This document shows, piece by piece, positions 9,334-16,621 of a stretch of DNA of 64,000 nucleotides (position 1 is the first letter of the stretch; each line of letters starts with the position of its first letter). The DNA comes from Paraburkholderia heleia NBRC 101817. Lineage in GTDB: Bacteria > Pseudomonadota > Gammaproteobacteria > Burkholderiales > Burkholderiaceae. The notes below the pieces were generated by a model, which saw nothing but the letters and a program-made list of their open reading frames with translations, made no database searches and had not been told where the DNA came from. The position numbers and the translations under genes are program-made. Location: positions 62,001 through 126,000 of the forward strand of contig NZ_BBJH01000030.1 of the NCBI RefSeq assembly GCF_000739775.1. Direction: 5' to 3'.

Positions 9334-9645
9334 GCGTTGTTTCCTCGCTCTGGGTTGGGAAAAGGTATGGACGAAGGTTACGGGAACCGCGTCCGTTTGA
9401 AAAATTGGTTGCTTTGATCGCTGGTATTAACCTTGCCTATCGGGCCCCATAGCATTCCTCGAAGCCCGCCAGTCAAGGGATCGGCGCCCGCGTCACGCGG
9501 CCCGAGCAACCCCCGGGGCGGTGAGCATACAACGAAACTGCGACAATGCGCCTCATATGCCCGCCCTTTCGTGGTGCGTCCGCGAGGCTTTGCCTTTTAG
9601 ATGCAGGCGCAACGGCCGTTCTGCAAGGGACGCAGACTTACCGCG
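9334..9645. other. Upstream region of ahpC
   Basis: This is 312 bases between the ahpC start and the end of the LysR gene, both on the minus strand. No gene is visible. It should contain the ahpC promoter and any peroxide-response operator; the only candidate is at 9437-9452. Confidence 0.55.
9437..9452 (-). promoter_or_regulatory. Possible partial OxyR site upstream of ahpC
   Basis: CTAT and ATAG are separated by eight bases about 105 bases before the ahpC start. OxyR operators carry four such tetramers with seven-base spacing; here only the inner pair is clear and the spacing is one too long. This is weak evidence, kept because ahpC is a classic OxyR target. Confidence 0.25.
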
Positions 9646-10554
9646 TCAAAGCGCGCCGCCACGCGCGGTTGCCGCACGCGCCGCAAGCCGCTCGCGCAGG
9701 TACTGCGTGAACGCGCGGATCGTCACGGAAGCTTCACGATGCTGCGGGTACAGCGCATGCAGCGCGTTGGGCGGCGGCATGAACGGCTCGAGCACCTCGA
9801 CCAGCAGTCCCGCATCAACCGATCCCGCCACGATGAAGTCCGGCAGATAGCAGATGCCGAGCCCGGCAATGGCCGCGTCGCGGATCACTTCGCCGTTGTT
9901 CGCGCGTAGCGGCCCGTGCACGTCGAAAGGCGTACGCACGCCGTCGACGATGAATTCCCACGGCGCGCGGCCCTGCTGCCCGTACGGCAGGCAGGCGTGC
10001 TGCGCGAGATCGGCGGGCGTTTGCGGCGCGCGGCGGCGGCGCCGGTAGCCGGGGCTGCAGCAGGCGATCATGCGCACGTCGACCAGCTTTTGCGCGACCA
10101 GCGTGGAATCGGCCAGCCGGCCAATGCGCAACGCCATGTCGAAACCCTCGCCGATCACGTCCACGGTGCGGTCGCTCAGGTCCATGTCGAAGCGCACGTC
10201 CGGATGCTCGCGCAGAAATTCGGCGACGAGCGGCGAAAGGTGCGCCATGCCGAACGACATCGGCGCGCTCACTTTCAGGAGGCCGCGCGGCTCGCTGCGC
10301 CGGTCCGACATGGCCTGCCCGGCTTCGGCCACGTCCGCAAGAATGCGTTTCGCGCGCTCGTAGAAGTCCTGCCCGAGGTCCGTGACCGCCAGCTTGCGCG
10401 TGTTGCGCACGAGCAGGCGGACGCCCAGATCGGCCTCCAGCGCCGCCACGCGCCGGCTCACGAACTGCTTGGAAAGCCGCAGCCGATGGGCCGCCGCCGT
10501 GAAATTGCCCGCATCCACGGTATTCACGAAGATCCGCATGTCGTCGAGTTGCAT
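9646..10554 (-). CDS. LysR-family transcriptional regulator
   Basis: The product is 302 residues: a winged helix-turn-helix at residues 1-60 (F-T-A-A-A-H-R-L-R-L-S-K-Q-F-V-S-R-R-V-A) and a periplasmic-binding-like effector domain at about 88-295. The helix sequence and short linker put it in the group that often controls quinone or redox genes, such as those for pirins and DoxX proteins. I chose the ATG at 10554 because it starts exactly at the domain; a TTG at 10572 is an alternative. It is divergent from the pirin gene across 127 bases containing a 15-bp palindrome that fits a LysR box. The effector is unknown. Confidence 0.88.
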   Translation of the reverse strand: MQLDDMRIFVNTVDAGNFTAAAHRLRLSKQFVSRRVAALEADLGVRLLVRNTRKLAVTDLGQDFYERAKRILADVAEAGQAMSDRRSEPRGLLKVSAPMSFGMAHLSPLVAEFLREHPDVRFDMDLSDRTVDVIGEGFDMALRIGRLADSTLVAQKLVDVRMIACCSPGYRRRRRAPQTPADLAQHACLPYGQQGRAPWEFIVDGVRTPFDVHGPLRANNGEVIRDAAIAGLGICYLPDFIVAGSVDAGLLVEVLEPFMPPPNALHALYPQHREASVTIRAFTQYLRERLAARAATARGGAL

Positions 10555-10583
10555 TCCGATTGTCCACTTCAATGTGACAGTTA

Positions 10584-10598
10584 GTCGTATTTTACGAC
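10584..10598. promoter_or_regulatory. LysR-box-like palindrome between lysR and the pirin gene
   Basis: GTCGTA-TTT-TACGAC is a perfect 15-base inverted repeat in an AT-rich patch, 30 bases from the regulator start and 84 bases from the pirin start. It fits the T-N11-A form of LysR-type operators. Autoregulation and control of pirin-doxX are inferred. Confidence 0.55.
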
Positions 10599-10681
10599 GA
10601 TTTTATTCGATTTGATTGACCTAAAATTCTTCCATCGCAACCAGTCAACCGAATCGAAACGATTCACACGGAGAGACGAAA

Positions 10682-11407
10682 ATGATCGAACTTCGCAAGG
10701 CAGACCAACGCGGCCGCGCTGAACATGGCTGGCTCAGCTCGCGTCACACGTTTTCGTTTGCCAACTACTACGATCCGAAGCAAGTGGGCTTTTCGGACCT
10801 GCTCGTGATCAACGACGACCGCGTGGCCCCGGCGCGCGGCTTCGGCAAGCATCCGCACCGCGACATGGAAATCTTCTCGTACGTGCTGGAAGGCGCGCTC
10901 GAGCACAAGGACTCGATGGGCACGGGCTCGGTGATCGTCCCCGGCGACGTACAACTGATGAGCGCCGGCACCGGCGTCGCGCACAGCGAATTCAACCACT
11001 CGGCCGACGAAGGAGTGCACTTCCTGCAGATCTGGATTGCACCGAACGTGAAGGGCGCGCAGCCGCGCTACCAGCAGAAGCACATCGCCGATGAGGAAAA
11101 GCGCGGCAAGTTCCGCCTGATCCTCTCGCCGGACGGCGCCGAAGACTCGCTGCTGCTGCGCCAGGACGCACGCGTGTATGCAGGACGACTCGACGGCACG
11201 GAAACGGCGAAGGTCGAAGTGGGCGCCGACCGCTACGCCTACGTTCATGTGGCGCGCGGCAGCGTGGCCCTGAACGGCGTGGAACTCGGCGAAGGCGACG
11301 GCGCGCGCATCCGCTCCGAGCGCGAACTGAGCTTCAGCGACGGACACGGTGCCGAGGTCCTGGTGTTCGATCTGCGTAATATTGAAGTGTCGGAGCTCTG
11401 GTCTTAA
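10682..11407 (+). CDS. Pirin family protein (YhhW-like bicupin)
   Basis: The product is 241 residues, a bicupin of the bacterial pirin family. The E. coli relative YhhW has quercetin 2,3-dioxygenase activity; the natural substrate of most members is unknown. The N-terminal cupin carries the metal ligands His57 and His59 (H-P-H-R-D-M-E), His101 and Glu103 (V-A-H-S-E). The second cupin, about 150-235, lacks metal ligands, as in relatives. There is a strong ribosome site (GGAGAGACGAAA) before the ATG. It precedes the DoxX gene by 131 bases on the same strand and is divergent from a LysR regulator, the typical pirin-DoxX redox module of Burkholderia. Confidence 0.9.
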   Translation: MIELRKADQRGRAEHGWLSSRHTFSFANYYDPKQVGFSDLLVINDDRVAPARGFGKHPHRDMEIFSYVLEGALEHKDSMGTGSVIVPGDVQLMSAGTGVAHSEFNHSADEGVHFLQIWIAPNVKGAQPRYQQKHIADEEKRGKFRLILSPDGAEDSLLLRQDARVYAGRLDGTETAKVEVGADRYAYVHVARGSVALNGVELGEGDGARIRSERELSFSDGHGAEVLVFDLRNIEVSELWS

Positions 11408-11450
11408 CCCGGGCGTTGCGCCTGAGGTTATGCTGGCGCAGCCGGCGCGC

Positions 11451-11479
11451 GGCGGTCCGCTCACTGGGAGCGGGCCGCC
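11451..11479 (+). repeat. Hairpin between the pirin and doxX genes
   Basis: An 11-bp stem (GGCGG, a T-G pair, then CCGCT against AGCGG and CCGCC) encloses a seven-base loop. No U-tract follows. It probably marks processing or partial attenuation between the two genes. Confidence 0.4.
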
Positions 11480-11538
11480 GCCCGGCAAAGCGCGAGCGCA
11501 TACGTAGTGAACCACTTAATACTTCTTCGGAGAGAACC

Positions 11539-11952
11539 ATGCGATACAACCTGTTCGGGCCGGGCAACGACGTCGTGCTGCTGGTCTCGCGCATCCTGCT
11601 GACTTCCCTGTTCATCCTGTTCGGCTGGTCGAAGATCACGGGCTTTTCGGGCACCGTCGACTACATGGCGCACGTAGGCGCGCCCGTGCCGATGCTGTCG
11701 GCCGTCATCGCCGTAATCATGGAGTTCGCGGTAGGCATTCTGCTGCTCGTGGGGTTCTATACGCGGCCGCTCGCCGTGCTGCTCGCGATCTACACCGTTG
11801 CGACGGCGTTCATCGGCCATCACTTCTGGACCATGACGGGCGCCGATCAAATGGCGAACATGATCAACTTCTACAAGAACATCAGCATCGCGGGCGGCTT
11901 GCTCGCACTCGCGGTGACGGGGCCGGGAGCGATCTCGATCGACAGGAAGTAA
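11539..11952 (+). CDS. DoxX family membrane protein
   Basis: The product is 137 residues with four predicted membrane helices (about 12-32, 51-71, 77-95 and 112-128), typical of the DoxX/YphA group. The conserved F-G-W-S-K-I after helix 1 and G-H-H-F-W before helix 4 match the family. Relatives act with thiol or quinone redox enzymes in the inner membrane, but no single reaction is established. I chose the ATG at 11539, preceded by CGGAGAGAACC; longer frames run through the hairpin at 11451-11479. It is followed by a perfect intrinsic terminator, so it ends the pirin-doxX unit. Confidence 0.88.
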   Translation: MRYNLFGPGNDVVLLVSRILLTSLFILFGWSKITGFSGTVDYMAHVGAPVPMLSAVIAVIMEFAVGILLLVGFYTRPLAVLLAIYTVATAFIGHHFWTMTGADQMANMINFYKNISIAGGLLALAVTGPGAISIDRK

Positions 11953-11975
11953 CGCACGGTTTGGTTTGACTGCAG

Positions 11976-12010
11976 AAAGGCGCGATGCGCGATGGCATCG
12001 CGCCTTTTTT
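11976..12010 (+). terminator. Intrinsic terminator after doxX
   Basis: A 12-bp perfect stem, AAAGGCGCGATG and its complement, with an eight-base loop runs into TTTTTT. It closes the pirin-doxX transcript. Confidence 0.9.
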
Positions 12011-12022
12011 GTGTCCCTGAGT

Positions 12023-12072
12023 ATTTGATCAAATTTACTTCACCATTCGCTCATGCGAAGATTTGATCAAAT
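12023..12072. promoter_or_regulatory. Two identical 12-bp palindromes before the aminotransferase gene
   Basis: The perfect palindrome ATTTGATCAAAT occurs at 12023-12034 and again at 12061-12072, exactly 38 bases apart. The second copy ends four bases before the ribosome site (AGGGAG) of the aminotransferase. The site type fits GntR-family FCD regulators, and such a regulator is the second gene of this operon. Binding there would block transcription or translation start; this is inference. Confidence 0.7.
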
Positions 12073-12088
12073 CCCAGGGAGACACACA

Positions 12089-13480
12089 ATGCAAACCCGG
12101 CAAGGGGTGAACTGGGCGCGCGCGCAGCGCATCCTCACCCGTGAACGCGAAGCCTTCATCGCCGCGCGTCCGAAGTCGCAGGCCTTGTCCGCGCAGGCTG
12201 CCCGCCATCTGCTGTTCGGCGTGCCGCTGCATTGGATGAACGACTGGTCCACGCCCTTCTCGCTGTATGTCGATGCCGCGCGCGGCGCTGGCTTCACCGA
12301 CGTGGACGGACACCGCTACGCCGACTTCTGCCTGGGCGACACGGGCGCGATGTTCGGCCATGCGCCGCAGCCCGTGGCACGCGCGCTCGCGGCCCAGGCA
12401 CAACGCGGCTTCACGACCATGCTGCCGGGCGAAGACGCCGTCGCCGTGGGCGAAGCGCTTGCCGGGCGCTTCGGCCTGCCCTTCTGGCAGTTCGCGATGA
12501 CCGCGAGCGACGCCAACCGCTTCGCCGTACGCTGGGCGCGCGCGGCCACGGGCCGGCGCACGATACTCGTGTTCAACGGCTGCTATCACGGCACCGTCGA
12601 TGACGTTTTCGTCGATCTCGTCGATGGCCAGCCCACGCAACGCGCGAGCCTGCTCGGCCAGGTTCACGACCTGCTGCCGACCACGCGCGTGGTCGAGTTC
12701 AACGATCTCGAAGCGCTCGCGCGCGCACTCGCCGACAACGACGTGGCCTGCGTGCTCGCCGAGCCCGCCATGACGAACGTGGGCATGGTGCTGCCCGAAC
12801 CCGGCTTCTGGCGCGAGGCGCAGGCGCTCATGAAGCGGCACGGCACGCTGCTATTGATCGACGAAACGCACACGATCAGCAGCGGGCCGCGCGGCTACGC
12901 GCGCGGGCATGGCATCGAGCCCGACCTCTTCGTGCTCGGCAAGCCGGTGGGCGGCGGCGTGCCGTGCGCTGTCTACGGCTTCTCGGCCGAATTCGCCGCG
13001 CGTGCGCAGCAGGCGAAGCTCGACGCGCCGCCGGGCCATTCGGGCATCGGCACGACGCTTACGGCGAATGCGTTTTCGATGAGCGCAATGCGCGCGACGC
13101 TTGGCGAAGTCATGACGGAAGCCGCCTACACGCACATGTTCGCGTTGGCCGAACGGCTCGCCAACGGGCTCGCAGCAACGATCGCGCGCCATGCGCTGCC
13201 GTGGTGCGTGACACGCGTAGGCGCACGCACCGAGTTCCAGTTCTGCGCCACGCCGCCGCGCAACGGCAGCGAGGCGCGCGCCGCCATGGATGACGAACTC
13301 GAACACCTGCTGCATCTCTATCTGCTCAATCGCGGCGTGCTCATCACGCCGTTCCACAACATGATGCTCGTGTGCCCGGACACGACCGAGGCCGACGTCG
13401 ATCGTCTGCTCGGCGCATTCGATACCTGCCTGGGCGAACTGGGCGAACTGGGCGAATTGAACGACCCGAACACACGATGA
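12089..13480 (+). CDS. Class III PLP-dependent aminotransferase
   Basis: The product is 463 residues, of the class III aminotransferase family. The PLP lysine is Lys285 (V-L-G-K-P-V-G-G-G), with the cofactor Asp258 in D-E-T-H. The G-x-T-S-E-A region is replaced by M-T-A-S-D-A-N, as in glutamate-1-semialdehyde mutase-like and beta-amino-acid aminotransferases. I cannot name the substrate. The ATG at 12089 has AGGGAG in front; the in-frame ATG at 12053 would place the start upstream of an operator palindrome. The last residues contain an L-G-E triplet repeat made by a 9-bp tandem repeat. The stop overlaps the GntR start by four bases, so regulator and enzyme are coupled. Confidence 0.88.
   Translation: MQTRQGVNWARAQRILTREREAFIAARPKSQALSAQAARHLLFGVPLHWMNDWSTPFSLYVDAARGAGFTDVDGHRYADFCLGDTGAMFGHAPQPVARALAAQAQRGFTTMLPGEDAVAVGEALAGRFGLPFWQFAMTASDANRFAVRWARAATGRRTILVFNGCYHGTVDDVFVDLVDGQPTQRASLLGQVHDLLPTTRVVEFNDLEALARALADNDVACVLAEPAMTNVGMVLPEPGFWREAQALMKRHGTLLLIDETHTISSGPRGYARGHGIEPDLFVLGKPVGGGVPCAVYGFSAEFAARAQQAKLDAPPGHSGIGTTLTANAFSMSAMRATLGEVMTEAAYTHMFALAERLANGLAATIARHALPWCVTRVGARTEFQFCATPPRNGSEARAAMDDELEHLLHLYLLNRGVLITPFHNMMLVCPDTTEADVDRLLGAFDTCLGELGELGELNDPNTR
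13430..13456 (+). repeat. Three tandem copies of a 9-bp unit
   Basis: CTGGGCGAA is repeated three times without a mismatch inside the aminotransferase C-terminus, encoding L-G-E three times. Copy-number change would alter protein length in frame only. Confidence 0.8.
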
Positions 13481-14154
13481 AAACACGCGCGCATCAATCG
13501 CTGCAGGACGAGACGTACGCCACCCTGCGCCGCTGGCTGAGTCTCGGGCGCTTCTTGCCCGGCGAGCGTTTGCGCATTCACGCGCTCGCTGAGCAATTGC
13601 GCGTGGGCGAGATGCCGGTGCGCGCGGCGCTCGTGCGCCTCGCCGGCGAGTCCGCACTCGTGAACCTCCCCAACCGCGGCGTGGTGGTGCCGCAGCTCAC
13701 GCGCGCGCAGTTCGACGACGTGCTCAACGTACGCGTGATGCTCGAAGGCGAAGCGGCATTTCTCGCCGCCGCGCGTCTGACCGCCAGCGACATCGCGCAG
13801 CTCGACGCCCTATGCGCACAGATGGCCGAAGCGCTGGAGCAGAACAAGCGCGCGCGCTATCTCGACGCCAACGAAGACTTCCACCTTACGCTCTATCGCG
13901 CGAGCGGCTCGCCGCTGCTCGTGGATCTGATCGAAACGGTGTGGCTCCAGGTCGGGCCGATCTCGAACCTGCTGTTCGACGACCCCGGCTTTGCGCGCAC
14001 GCTCAACGATGCACACGATGGCCTGATGCGGCGGCTAAAGCGCCGCGACGCGCAAGGCGCGCGGCGCGCCGTCGAGCGCGATCTGCGCCACGCCGCGAAG
14101 CCGTTGCGCATGCATTGCCTGTCCGACGACGGGCACACGGCGGACACGGCTTGA
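13477..14154 (+). CDS. GntR-family regulator with FCD domain
   Basis: The product is 225 residues: a winged helix-turn-helix at about 8-70 and a helical FCD ligand domain at 78-210. His136 (D-F-H), His180 (D-A-H) and His205 fit the metal-binding positions of this fold, so a carboxylic-acid ligand held by a metal is likely. The start is fixed by the ATGA overlap with the aminotransferase. Two identical palindromes upstream of the operon are natural candidate operators, suggesting autoregulation with substrate-induced release. The ligand is probably the amino- or keto-acid handled by the neighbour enzyme (inference). Confidence 0.9.
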   Translation: MKTRAHQSLQDETYATLRRWLSLGRFLPGERLRIHALAEQLRVGEMPVRAALVRLAGESALVNLPNRGVVVPQLTRAQFDDVLNVRVMLEGEAAFLAAARLTASDIAQLDALCAQMAEALEQNKRARYLDANEDFHLTLYRASGSPLLVDLIETVWLQVGPISNLLFDDPGFARTLNDAHDGLMRRLKRRDAQGARRAVERDLRHAAKPLRMHCLSDDGHTADTA

Positions 14155-14211
14155 TATGCTTGGCAGCGCGCCTGCCTGCCCTCATGTTCTCCTTACGACC
14201 CATTACGCGCG

Positions 14212-14769
14212 ATGCACGATCCACAAGACAACCTCTACGCGTACCTCACTTCGCTCCAGCAATCGGCGCTGAGCGCGCTCAAGCGCCTGCCGCTCAAGAG
14301 CCGTGCCGCACAAGGCACGCTCATGGCGCTGCGCGCCGTATGCGCGGCAGGTCTTGCGTACAGCATCGGCCGCGCGCTTCACACCGAACAGGCGTTCTGG
14401 GCGGCGATCACGGCGATTGCCGTCACCCAGCACGACTACGCCGATACGCTTGCGCAGTCGCGCGACCAGTTCATCGGCGCGATTGCAGGCGGCGCGGTGG
14501 GCCTCGCGACGGCTGCGTTCGGCCCGGAAAATCTCGCGGCCTACCTCGTAGCGGTGAGTGTGGTGATCATCGGCTGCTGGTGCCTGAGCGTGAGCACCGC
14601 GGCACGGCTGGGCGCGATCACCACCACCATCGTGCTTCTCGTGCCCTTGAACGGGCCGGTGTGGGACGTTGCGCTCTTTCGCGTGGCGCAGGTCGCCATC
14701 GGCATGGCCTGCGCGGTGCCGGTCAGCTGGCTGTTTTCGTATGTCGAGCGGCGCTGGCTGCATGCGTGA
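14212..14769 (+). CDS. FUSC-family inner membrane protein
   Basis: The product is 185 residues with about six hydrophobic segments in paired hairpins, in the pattern of the FUSC (fusaric acid resistance-like) membrane domain. Q-A-F-W-A-A-I-T-A-I-A-V at about 55-66 is the clearest family signature. Full FusB-type pumps have a second membrane half and a large soluble part; this is the single-domain form seen in many genomes. It lies 57 bases after the GntR gene on the same strand and might be co-transcribed. A role in aromatic-acid efflux is possible but not shown by the sequence. Confidence 0.8.
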   Translation: MHDPQDNLYAYLTSLQQSALSALKRLPLKSRAAQGTLMALRAVCAAGLAYSIGRALHTEQAFWAAITAIAVTQHDYADTLAQSRDQFIGAIAGGAVGLATAAFGPENLAAYLVAVSVVIIGCWCLSVSTAARLGAITTTIVLLVPLNGPVWDVALFRVAQVAIGMACAVPVSWLFSYVERRWLHA

Positions 14770-15034
14770 GCACCGTCTCTCAACGCACGCGAAATAATCC
14801 ATCTCCATGCGCTCAGGAATCCGGCCCGCGTTACCGGCGATAATCCATACCGCCGTGCGGCCAGGTTGCCGGGAGCGGGATCTGCGGCGCGTGCGCGCAG
14901 TCGCCGCGCAAATACCCCCGTCGATGGGAAATCGTGCGAAACTCCTCCGCCGCGCTCCGCCGACGCCATGCAAAACGTGGCGACATTAAGGGGCGCAATC
15001 GAGAACGCAACCCACGCCGCCGCAATTTCACCCT

Positions 15035-15163
15035 ATGAACACCACCACCCGCCCCGCCGCTTCGAACGCCAAGCCCCGCAAGTCCATCACGCTCCTGCAA
15101 ATGCTCGCGCTGATCGGCGCCGGCGGCATCGCGGCATCGCTGCTGTTCCGCTACTTCCTGTGA
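15035..15163 (+). CDS. Small single-pass membrane protein, 42 residues
   Basis: A short frame starting M-N-T-T-T-R-P and ending L-L-F-R-Y-F-L. Residues 1-17 are polar and basic (K-P-R-K), and residues 18-37 form one hydrophobic helix with small residues (L-I-G-A-G-G-I-A-A-S). The layout is basic-inside, then a single membrane helix and a short aromatic tail. It is 40 bases upstream of the rubredoxin gene on the same strand, so it may be its co-transcribed neighbour. No strong ribosome site is visible, which lowers confidence. Similar tiny proteins are annotated as hypothetical in Burkholderia. Confidence 0.55.
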   Translation: MNTTTRPAASNAKPRKSITLLQMLALIGAGGIAASLLFRYFL

Positions 15164-15203
15164 GCGAAGCGCGTCCGGGAAATCAAGCCAACCGTTTTCG
15201 CTT

Positions 15204-15620
15204 ATGTACAAGAAAGGCGTCGCCCTCGAAATCCAGTTCTCTCCCGAACGCCTGAATGACGGCGCAGGCGACCCGTACTGGATCGACCTCACCGCCGACG
15301 AAGCCGCCGCGCTGCTGGCCGCGCTGCAAAGCAGGCTCGCCGAGCGCGAGAGCACCGCAGCGCCGCTTGTCGTCGCACTCGACACTCCGTCCGAAAGCGC
15401 CGCGCCCGAGGCACCTGCAAGCGCCTCAACGGCTGCTGCCGGCGCCGACGACGGCCCCAAGCAATGGGTCTGCGTGATCTGCGGCTGGGTGTACGACGAA
15501 GCCGCTGGCGCCCCCGACGACGGCCTCGCTCCCGGCACCCGCTGGGCCGACGTACCCGACGACTGGCGCTGCCCGCTCTGCGACGTGGGCAAGGAAGACT
15601 TCGCGCTCGTCGAGTTCTAA
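15204..15620 (+). CDS. Rubredoxin with N-terminal extension
   Basis: The product is 138 residues. The C-terminal 55 residues are a complete rubredoxin, with iron ligands Cys90, Cys93, Cys123 and Cys126 in C-V-I-C-G-W and C-P-L-C-D. Canonical rubredoxins are about 55 residues; here 85 extra residues precede it. Residues 1-50 look like a small folded domain (ending in an amphipathic L-L-A-A-L-Q-S-R-L helix) and 51-84 are an Ala/Pro/Ser linker. It is a one-electron carrier in the cytosol, for an unidentified oxygenase or peroxide-detoxifying partner; the rubrerythrin at 61.8 kb is one possible partner. The start ATG lacks a strong ribosome site. Confidence 0.9.
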   Translation: MYKKGVALEIQFSPERLNDGAGDPYWIDLTADEAAALLAALQSRLAERESTAAPLVVALDTPSESAAPEAPASASTAAAGADDGPKQWVCVICGWVYDEAAGAPDDGLAPGTRWADVPDDWRCPLCDVGKEDFALVEF

Positions 15621-15646
15621 GGCACGACGCTCACGGCGCGCGGCGC

Positions 15647-16501
15647 TCACACGCCCGCGCGTCCAGGCGACTCGTAGAAGAGCGCAAACAACTCCGACTG
15701 CGAACTCACGCCGAGCTTCGCGTAAATATGCTTCTTGTGCGCACGCACGGTCTCGAACGAAATTTCGAGCCGCTCCGCAATCGCACGCGTGGAAAAGCCG
15801 CTCAGGCTCAAGCGCACCACCTCGATCTCGCGCGCGGTGAGCGGCACGCGTCCGCTTTGCTGCGTGACCGCCTCGATGCGGCTCGCGAAGCCCGCCTCGC
15901 TCAACCGCCCCTGCTGCGCCGTGCTGTCGGCTTCAACCGTATCCGCAGCGACCGCCTCGGCAGCGCCCTCGGCAAACCTCTCATACGCAAGCCGCTGCTT
16001 CATGAGCGCGACCACCCACGGCGCGAACATCGCGAACATCGCAATATCGCGCTCCGTGTAATGGTGCTTTGCGCCCAGCGAGAAAATCAGCGTGCGCGCT
16101 TCGTCGAGAGGCAAGTTGAACTGCACTTCGTCGCCGATGATATTGCTCTTGAAGTAGCGCTGGTAGTAGTCCGTCATGCGGAAGTTATCGGGCGCGACTT
16201 CGGCGAGCGTGACGAGTCCCGCGCGCGGCTTTTCGCTTGCGTTGAGATAGAACGGATCGAGCAGGTACATCCCCTCCAGATACGCGCGGAACAAGAGATC
16301 CACGGTGCCGTCGGGCATGGGCGACTCGGCGCACACGAGCGGCGCGCGATCGCGCCGGAAGACGAGCGCAACCCAGTTGTCGAACGCCACGAAGCGCTCG
16401 ATCACGCGCGTCATGCGCGTCCAGAAGTCGGGGCCGTCGAGGGCGTCGATCAGCGTCGCGATATGGTGATGGAACGCGCGGTCCTGCCAGTCCAGTTCCA
16501 T
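15647..16501 (-). CDS. LuxR-family transcriptional regulator
   Basis: The product is 284 residues with a LuxR-type helix-turn-helix at 218-275 (L-T-A-R-E-I-E-V-V-R and F-S-T-R-A-I-A-E-R-L). The N-terminal 215 residues do not show autoinducer-binding signatures and resemble the sensor half of orphan LuxR regulators near amine or amide catabolic genes. I chose the ATG at 16501 because GGAGAGG lies just before it; a longer frame starting at 16546 would run into the palindromes at 16515-16534. It is divergent from the nitrilase-family gene, and probably activates it and the APC permease. The ligand is unknown. Confidence 0.87.
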   Translation of the reverse strand: MELDWQDRAFHHHIATLIDALDGPDFWTRMTRVIERFVAFDNWVALVFRRDRAPLVCAESPMPDGTVDLLFRAYLEGMYLLDPFYLNASEKPRAGLVTLAEVAPDNFRMTDYYQRYFKSNIIGDEVQFNLPLDEARTLIFSLGAKHHYTERDIAMFAMFAPWVVALMKQRLAYERFAEGAAEAVAADTVEADSTAQQGRLSEAGFASRIEAVTQQSGRVPLTAREIEVVRLSLSGFSTRAIAERLEISFETVRAHKKHIYAKLGVSSQSELFALFYESPGRAGV

Positions 16502-16514
16502 GGCCTCTCCGATC

Positions 16515-16534
16515 AGGGGTACCCCTGCAGGGTA
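16515..16534. promoter_or_regulatory. Overlapping palindromes between luxR-type gene and hydrolase
   Basis: AGGGGTACCCCT (16515-16526) is a perfect palindrome and overlaps a second inverted repeat with TACCC and GGGTA arms (16520-16534). They lie immediately upstream of the regulator's ribosome site and 88-107 bases before the hydrolase start. They are a candidate operator for the LuxR-type protein. Confidence 0.5.
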
Positions 16535-16621
16535 ATTCCTCGACAAAAATAACGTGGAGATAATAGCCGCTCCTGACGCCCACGCGGTGCTTTACGTAAT
16601 ACATAAAGGAAGGAGACAGGC

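Noticed and set aside
9437-9452. A full OxyR operator before ahpC
   Set aside because: Only two of four tetramers are convincing and the spacing is off by one, so it is listed as weak only.
16515-16534. Classical lux box for quorum sensing
   Set aside because: The adjacent LuxR-type protein shows no autoinducer-binding residues and there is no luxI-type gene; kept as a general operator candidate.
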